Origin: a virus
Strand: one strand, 5' to 3'
IMG/VR virus record: IMGVR_UViG_3300030380_004143
Location: 1-24,729 of that record
DNA: 24,729 bases
The position numbers were made by a program, and so were the translations under genes. Shown here piece after piece: positions 21,682-24,729 of this stretch. A model generated the notes under the pieces. The model did no database searches, was not told the origin of the DNA, and saw only the letters and a list, made by a program, of their open reading frames with translations. Within the stretch, counting starts at the first letter, position 1; the number at the start of each line of letters is the position of its first letter.

Positions 21682-22814
21682 AGATTGGACTTATTGGTGC
21701 AGGGAGACTTGGTATTTGCTTCTCCCTGCTTGTAGAACAGGCAGGATATAATATCCTTGCATCTGATATCCGTCAGGACTATGTTGATGACCTTAATAAT
21801 AGGGTCATCAAAACTAATGAACCTGAAGTTCAAGAACTCTTGACCAGGGCACAAAACTTTGAAGCAACAACAAACAACCTTCGAGTCATCGAAGAGAGTG
21901 ATATTGTTTACACACTTGTTGCAACTCCATCATTGGAGAGTGGAGACTACGATGTCTCCGCAGTGTGGCAGGTTGTTGATGATATTATTGAGTCTGGTGT
22001 TAAAGATAAAGCATTCGTTGTTGGATGCACTACTAACCCTGGCGACTGTGAAAAGTTTCAGGAGAAACTTGATAGTGTAGGATGGAAAGTCTATTACAAT
22101 CCAGAGTTTATTGCTCAAGGATCTATTATCAAAGACCTGAGACATGCTGATATGGTCCTTATCGGCGGCAGATGGGGTGCTACTTATGATGAACTTCATA
22201 ACCTCTATCATAAGATTCAGGTCTCACCTCCAAAGATTAGTTTGATGTCAACCACTGCTGCAGAGTTGGTGAAGTTGGCAATGAACTGCTATCTTACAAC
22301 CAAAATTAGTTACGCTAATATGGTTGGTGAAGTTATGGTCAAGGCAGGTCTTGGTGATGAGATCACTACAGTCCTTGGTGCCATTGGTGATGACACTAGA
22401 GTTGGTAGAAAATATCTGAACTATGGATATGGTTTCGGTGGTCCGTGTTTGCCCAGGGACAATCGTGCTTTCGCTGCCTTTGCTAGGAAGCAAGGTCTTG
22501 ACTACAACCTTGGAGAGACTACAGATCTGTTCAATAGACAACACGCAGAGTTTCTCTTAGACCAGTGTGTGGTGAATAATCCAAACGGTTTTCCTTTCTA
22601 TTTTGACTATGTGACATATAAGAAAGGATCTGATATGCTGGTAGAGAGTCAGCAGTTGTTGCTGTGCATTGACCTGTTGGATGCAGGATACACGGTCTAT
22701 ATTGATGACATCGAACCTGTCATTGATATGATTAGTGAGAACCTGACTCACCAATACGGTAATAGAGTCCGTTTCGGTAAACCACAAGAAGAGGTGTATA
22801 AGGTAGAGTTCTGA
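21678..22814 (+). CDS. UDP-glucose/GDP-mannose dehydrogenase family protein
   Basis: This 378-residue protein should oxidise C6 of a nucleotide hexose to the uronic acid in two NAD-dependent steps. Visible parts are the NAD loop GLIGAGRLGICF (4-15), TLVATPS (79-85), TNPGDCEK (119-126), NPEFIAQGSIIKDL (141-154), ELVKLAMNCYLTTKISYAN (196-214), and GYGFGGPCLPRDNRAF (250-265) with the catalytic Cys257. All three active-site elements (Glu143, Lys199, Cys257) are present. The usual length is about 430-450, so the C-terminal domain (residues 305-378) is short; a KKGSDMLVESQ segment (315-325) stands where the family has a T-D-D-V-R-E-S-P motif. It follows nadE by ATGA overlap. Whether it uses UDP-glucose, UDP-HexNAc or GDP-mannose is open. 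Confidence 0.87.
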   Translation: MKIGLIGAGRLGICFSLLVEQAGYNILASDIRQDYVDDLNNRVIKTNEPEVQELLTRAQNFEATTNNLRVIEESDIVYTLVATPSLESGDYDVSAVWQVVDDIIESGVKDKAFVVGCTTNPGDCEKFQEKLDSVGWKVYYNPEFIAQGSIIKDLRHADMVLIGGRWGATYDELHNLYHKIQVSPPKISLMSTTAAELVKLAMNCYLTTKISYANMVGEVMVKAGLGDEITTVLGAIGDDTRVGRKYLNYGYGFGGPCLPRDNRAFAAFARKQGLDYNLGETTDLFNRQHAEFLLDQCVVNNPNGFPFYFDYVTYKKGSDMLVESQQLLLCIDLLDAGYTVYIDDIEPVIDMISENLTHQYGNRVRFGKPQEEVYKVEF

Positions 22815-23638
22815 TGACTTTCTCAATGCTTGATAAAAACAAGTCTGCCTTCAAACTTAAAAACTTTGGTCCTATCTATTATTTGAACCTGGATGATCAA
22901 ACAGACAGGCGTCAGTATATGGAGGACCAGTTTGAGTATTGGCAGATAGAAAACTATGAACGTATCTCTGCTTACGATGGCAGAGAGGATGACCTAGGAC
23001 ACGTCATCAAGGGTGCTTATCCTGACATGATGACCTCTGGTGAGATAGGTTGCACCACGTCCCATCTGAAGGCACTGCAGCACTTCCTAGAGACCTCTGA
23101 TAGTCCCTATGCCATCATCATGGAGGATGACTGTAGTCTTGAGACTGTGATGCATTGGAACTTCACTTGGGATGACTTTGTTGCCTACACGCCCTATGAC
23201 TATGATGTCATTCAACTTGCCATCATTTGTACGGGAGACATTCATGTCAAGATTCACAAGCGGTTTGTGAATGACTTCTCCACTGCTTGCTATATGATCA
23301 ATAGACGCCATGCACAGAAACTGTTAGACTTTCATGTGCGTGGTGATAAGTACAAACTTGATAATGGAGTTAAACCACGTCCAGTTGCAGATGATCTTAT
23401 CTACAACTCTGGCAATACTTACTCTATTCCGCTTCTACTTTACAAGACGGATTTAGGTTCTAGTATTCATCCTGAGCACATCGATGCTTTCCATAAAGGA
23501 AACTATCAAGCTCAATTGCATTACTGGACCACAAATGGTTCGTCTATGAGTATCCGTCAGCAGATGGATTATGACCCATATCTTGGTAGAATTACTGAGA
23601 GTTCTGCTGCAAAACAGGCGGAAAACCCATCCACTTGA
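22814..23638 (+). CDS. GT25-family glycosyltransferase
   Basis: This 274-residue protein belongs to glycosyltransferase family 25, known from LPS galactosyltransferases and collagen galactosyltransferases. It has IYYLNLDDQTDRRQYM (21-36), then a SAYDGRED segment, GEIGCTTSHLKALQHFL (76-92) and AIIMEDDCSL (100-109), where E-D-D binds the metal and nucleotide. STACYMINRRHAQKLL corresponds to the next conserved block. The C-terminal tail (from about residue 225) is less conserved and polar. T4-like cyanophages commonly carry GT25 genes. It starts with a one-base overlap (TGATG). It is the last gene of the cassette; its stop codon lies inside the TTGACA of the next promoter. I found no terminator between the cassette and the next unit. 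Confidence 0.87.
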   Translation: MTFSMLDKNKSAFKLKNFGPIYYLNLDDQTDRRQYMEDQFEYWQIENYERISAYDGREDDLGHVIKGAYPDMMTSGEIGCTTSHLKALQHFLETSDSPYAIIMEDDCSLETVMHWNFTWDDFVAYTPYDYDVIQLAIICTGDIHVKIHKRFVNDFSTACYMINRRHAQKLLDFHVRGDKYKLDNGVKPRPVADDLIYNSGNTYSIPLLLYKTDLGSSIHPEHIDAFHKGNYQAQLHYWTTNGSSMSIRQQMDYDPYLGRITESSAAKQAENPST

Positions 23639-23668
23639 CAGAAACTTTAGAAACTGTTAGTATAAATA
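23635..23668 (+). promoter_or_regulatory. Late/sigma70 promoter ahead of the outer-membrane-like gene
   Basis: TATAAATA at 23661-23668 equals the T4 late promoter core. A consensus TTGACA lies at 23635-23640, and 17 bases after it comes TAGTAT (23658-23663, four of six), so a sigma70-type reading is also possible. The -35 box covers the stop codon of the GT25 gene. Transcripts from here would begin with the structured leader at 23673-23747. Confidence 0.7.
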
Positions 23669-23672
23669 CTTA

Positions 23673-23747
23673 ACCTTTTGTCATTATTACAAAAGGTAAC
23701 ACGGAGAGTTGTCGATTCTCCTTCCATCTGCGGGTAACCATTCCGCA
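23673..23747 (+). ncRNA. Structured 5' leader with three hairpins (candidate cis-regulatory RNA)
   Basis: Three stem-loops follow in order: ACCTTTTG/CAAAAGGT (23673-23697), GGAGAG/TTCTCC with a final G-T pair (23703-23721), and TGCGG/CCGCA (23729-23747). GGTAAC occurs twice (23695 and 23733). The ribosome binding site GAGG (23759-23762) and the ATG at 23771 follow. Rfam describes cyanophage leader RNAs (wcaG and PhotoRC motifs); I cannot confirm a match by eye. Confidence 0.5.
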
Positions 23748-23770
23748 AGTAAACAAACGAGGTAAAACTA

Positions 23771-24151
23771 ATGTTCAAAACGACTATCGCTGCAGCAGCC
23801 GCCGCTGTTGCTTTCGCTCCTGCTGCTGCCCTAGCCGGACCCTACGTAAACGTAGAGGCCAACGCATCTTATCCTGATGGCGAGTATTCTTCAGCAACCA
23901 CAGATATTCATCTGGGTTACGCTGGTGGAGAAGGTAAAGTTGGTTACTACGTACAGGGAGGACCTGCCGTGGTTCACACTGAGTCCACTGATGACACCGA
24001 CACTGAACTGTCTGGTAAGGTTGGTATTTCTTACGCCGCAACCGAGGCTGTTGGAGTCTACGGAGAACTCGCTGGAATCTCTGGTGAAGACGCCACTGGT
24101 GATAACATCATCAACTGGGGTGCTAAACTGGGCGCAACCTGGAACTTCTGA
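23771..24151 (+). CDS. Secreted small beta-barrel / outer-membrane-type protein
   Basis: This 126-residue protein has a classical signal peptide: a positive start MFKTT, a 17-residue hydrophobic Ala/Val-rich core, and a cleavage site after ALA (about residue 22). The mature part alternates polar and aromatic/hydrophobic residues in strands such as YVNVEANASY, TDIHLGYAG, VGYYVQGGPAVVHT, KVGISYAAT and VGVYGELAG, and ends in GATWNF. A C-terminal Phe is typical for outer-membrane beta-barrel proteins recognised by the Bam complex. The length could build about eight short strands, as in OmpW/OmpA-like barrels. I recall similar genes in T4-like cyanophages, often called porin-like. It has its own promoter and leader, a clear SD (GAGG, eight bases away) and a downstream terminator, so it is a one-gene unit. 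Function unknown. Confidence 0.8.
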   Translation: MFKTTIAAAAAAVAFAPAAALAGPYVNVEANASYPDGEYSSATTDIHLGYAGGEGKVGYYVQGGPAVVHTESTDDTDTELSGKVGISYAATEAVGVYGELAGISGEDATGDNIINWGAKLGATWNF

Positions 24152-24155
24152 TAAG

Positions 24156-24183
24156 TAGACAATAAACATCTAGATGTTATAAT
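24156..24183 (+). promoter_or_regulatory. Possible promoter upstream of the terminator hairpin
   Basis: TAGACA (24156-24161, five of six) and TATAAT (24178-24183, six of six) are 16 bases apart. Transcription would start within the terminator stem, so it may make a transcript without a complete hairpin for the small membrane gene at 24209. Confidence 0.4.
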
Positions 24184-24208
24184 GGGGTGCGACGGCACCC
24201 CTTTTTTT
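24184..24208 (+). terminator. Rho-independent terminator, next gene's start abutting
   Basis: GGGGTGC (24184-24190) pairs perfectly with GCACCCC (24195-24201) around a GACG loop and is followed by seven T (24202-24208). The next gene's ATG begins at 24209. It should end the transcript of the outer-membrane-like gene. Confidence 0.9.
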
Positions 24209-24391
24209 ATGAAGAAGATTCTGCTTTCACCAGTTACCCACTTTAATCTAATGTTAGTGGGTATTTTAATTTTCATAGGAGTGCTACACGAACATACTCA
24301 CCGCGCTATGAAGTTAGATGTGCATGGGCATGTCAGACAATTCTGTAGAGCAAACCCTGATACTTGTAAGTCGATGCTCTCAGACTATTGA
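24209..24391 (+). CDS. Small single-pass membrane protein of unknown function
   Basis: This 60-residue protein has a basic N-terminus (MKKILL), one hydrophobic segment around FNLMLVGILIFIGVLHEH (12-29), and a polar tail with two cysteines (CRANPDTCKSML). The hydrophobic segment should insert into the membrane as a signal anchor; the two cysteines could be exported and form a disulfide, if the tail faces the periplasm. The start codon touches the terminator's T run and lacks a ribosome binding site. An in-frame ATG at 24182 would read through the hairpin and add nine residues, which I reject. The stop (24389-24391) overlaps the -35 box of the hli promoter. No family recognised. Confidence 0.65.
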   Translation: MKKILLSPVTHFNLMLVGILIFIGVLHEHTHRAMKLDVHGHVRQFCRANPDTCKSMLSDY

Positions 24392-24416
24392 CAAAACTGT
24401 TACATTACTATATAAT
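24388..24416 (+). promoter_or_regulatory. Perfect sigma70-type promoter of hli
   Basis: TTGACA at 24388-24393 and TATAAT at 24411-24416 are separated by exactly 17 bases, a full consensus match. The -35 box overlaps the stop codon of the preceding gene. The hli start codon follows at 24442, leaving a short leader. Confidence 0.88.
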
Positions 24417-24428
24417 TACAGTAACAGT
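24396..24428 (+). promoter_or_regulatory. Inverted repeat centred on the hli -10 box (possible operator)
   Basis: ACTGTTAC (24396-24403) and its exact reverse complement GTAACAGT (24421-24428) flank the -10 box with 17 bases between them. A dimeric repressor or activator could bind there; alternatively the second arm only affects the transcript's first bases. No protein for it is apparent in the window. Confidence 0.5.
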
Positions 24429-24441
24429 TCTTTACATAACA

Positions 24442-24669
24442 ATGACTGCAACACGCTCTAACACTGTAACAATTGAAGAAGGTGGACGCACAAACATGTG
24501 GGCCACTGAACCCCGTATGTACATTGACCAAACCGCAGCAGAGCGTTATGGTTATGAGACCTACGCAGAACGTGCAGAAAAACTGAATGGTCGCACCGCG
24601 ATGGTTGGTTTTTTCTTTGCAGTGTTCTCATATGCCTTGACTGGTAACCTGTTCTTTGGTATTGTTTGA
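24442..24669 (+). CDS. hli: High-light-inducible (Hli) chlorophyll-binding protein
   Basis: This is a 75-residue single-helix protein. AERAEKLNGRTAMVGF (42-57) is the E-x-x-N-G-R-x-A-M-x-G-F chlorophyll-binding motif of the light-harvesting/Hli superfamily, followed by a hydrophobic helix end FFAVFSYALTGNLFFGIV (58-75). The N-terminal 40 residues are a polar extension, as in other cyanophage Hli proteins. Hli proteins sit in the thylakoid membrane and protect photosystem II from excess light; phage copies are thought to keep host photosynthesis running during infection. The start at 24442 gives a leader of about 20 bases from the promoter at 24388-24416. There is no clear ribosome binding site, common in cyanobacterial genes. 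Further in-frame codons upstream cover the promoter and are rejected. Confidence 0.95.
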   Translation: MTATRSNTVTIEEGGRTNMWATEPRMYIDQTAAERYGYETYAERAEKLNGRTAMVGFFFAVFSYALTGNLFFGIV

Positions 24670-24687
24670 GGATACAGCACTTATCTA

Positions 24688-24729
24688 ATGATTGAACTCT
24701 TGACGCAAACTGAGTTTGCCTGGGCTGCT
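24688..24729 (+). CDS. Start of a gene cut by the window end
   Basis: An ATG at 24688, 18 bases after the hli stop, opens a frame that stays open to the window end: MIELLTQTEFAWAA. Fourteen residues are too few to name it. The spacing suggests cotranscription with hli. Confidence 0.45.
   Translation, partial: MIELLTQTEFAWAA

Noticed and set aside
24182-24208. Start of the small membrane protein at 24182
   Set aside because: It would translate through the terminator stem and T run; MKKILL at 24209 is a normal membrane-protein start.

Overview
The window looks like part of the genome of a T4-like myovirus that infects marine Synechococcus or Prochlorococcus (a cyanomyophage). The signs are phage-type class Ia ribonucleotide reductase genes (nrdA, nrdB), a free-standing GIY-YIG endonuclease, many very small genes of a type familiar from T4-like cyanophages, scattered tRNA genes, a T4-like late promoter motif, a small outer-membrane-type protein and a high-light-inducible (hli) gene. 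Every gene that can be supported lies on the plus strand. All family assignments come from reading motifs in the translated sequence; no database search was run.

Region 1 (1-3505) is the nucleotide-metabolism end: the 3' part of nrdA, a complete nrdB, then a 53-residue protein, the GIY-YIG endonuclease and a 71-residue protein. Region 2 (3506-5712) mixes five tRNA genes (Arg-TCT, Gly-TCC, Val-TAC, Ile-TAT, Met-CAT) with eight small genes, one of which resembles the Phd/YefM antitoxin fold and overlaps the Ile tRNA. A perfect sigma70-type promoter starts right after the Met tRNA. A roughly 160-base non-coding, structured stretch lies at 3851-4009.

Region 3 (5740-23638) is the main attraction: 21 genes in about 17.9 kb, each overlapping the next by 1-16 bases (one pair is 2 bases apart), behind a plausible promoter at 5690-5718. 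It holds four NAD(P)-dependent short-chain dehydrogenase-type sugar enzymes (the first a convincing GDP-mannose 3,5-epimerase), a 3-dehydrase of the ColD/RfbH type in which histidine replaces the PLP lysine, a UDP-glucose/GDP-mannose dehydrogenase, three methyltransferases, an NAD+ synthetase, a DUF3431-like protein and ten glycosyltransferases or glycosyltransferase-like proteins. Four of these resemble family GT11 fucosyltransferases. I see no flippase, polymerase, ligase or lipid-priming transferase. The cassette should make one or more unusual nucleotide sugars, perhaps with L-galacto configuration, and transfer and methylate them on an acceptor that the window does not identify: host surface polysaccharide, or a virion component.

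Region 4 (23639-24729) holds a leader with a T4-like late promoter and three hairpins, a secreted beta-barrel-like protein, a strong terminator that runs straight into the start codon of a small membrane protein, and hli behind a perfect sigma70-type promoter with an inverted repeat around its -10 box. A further gene is cut by the window end.
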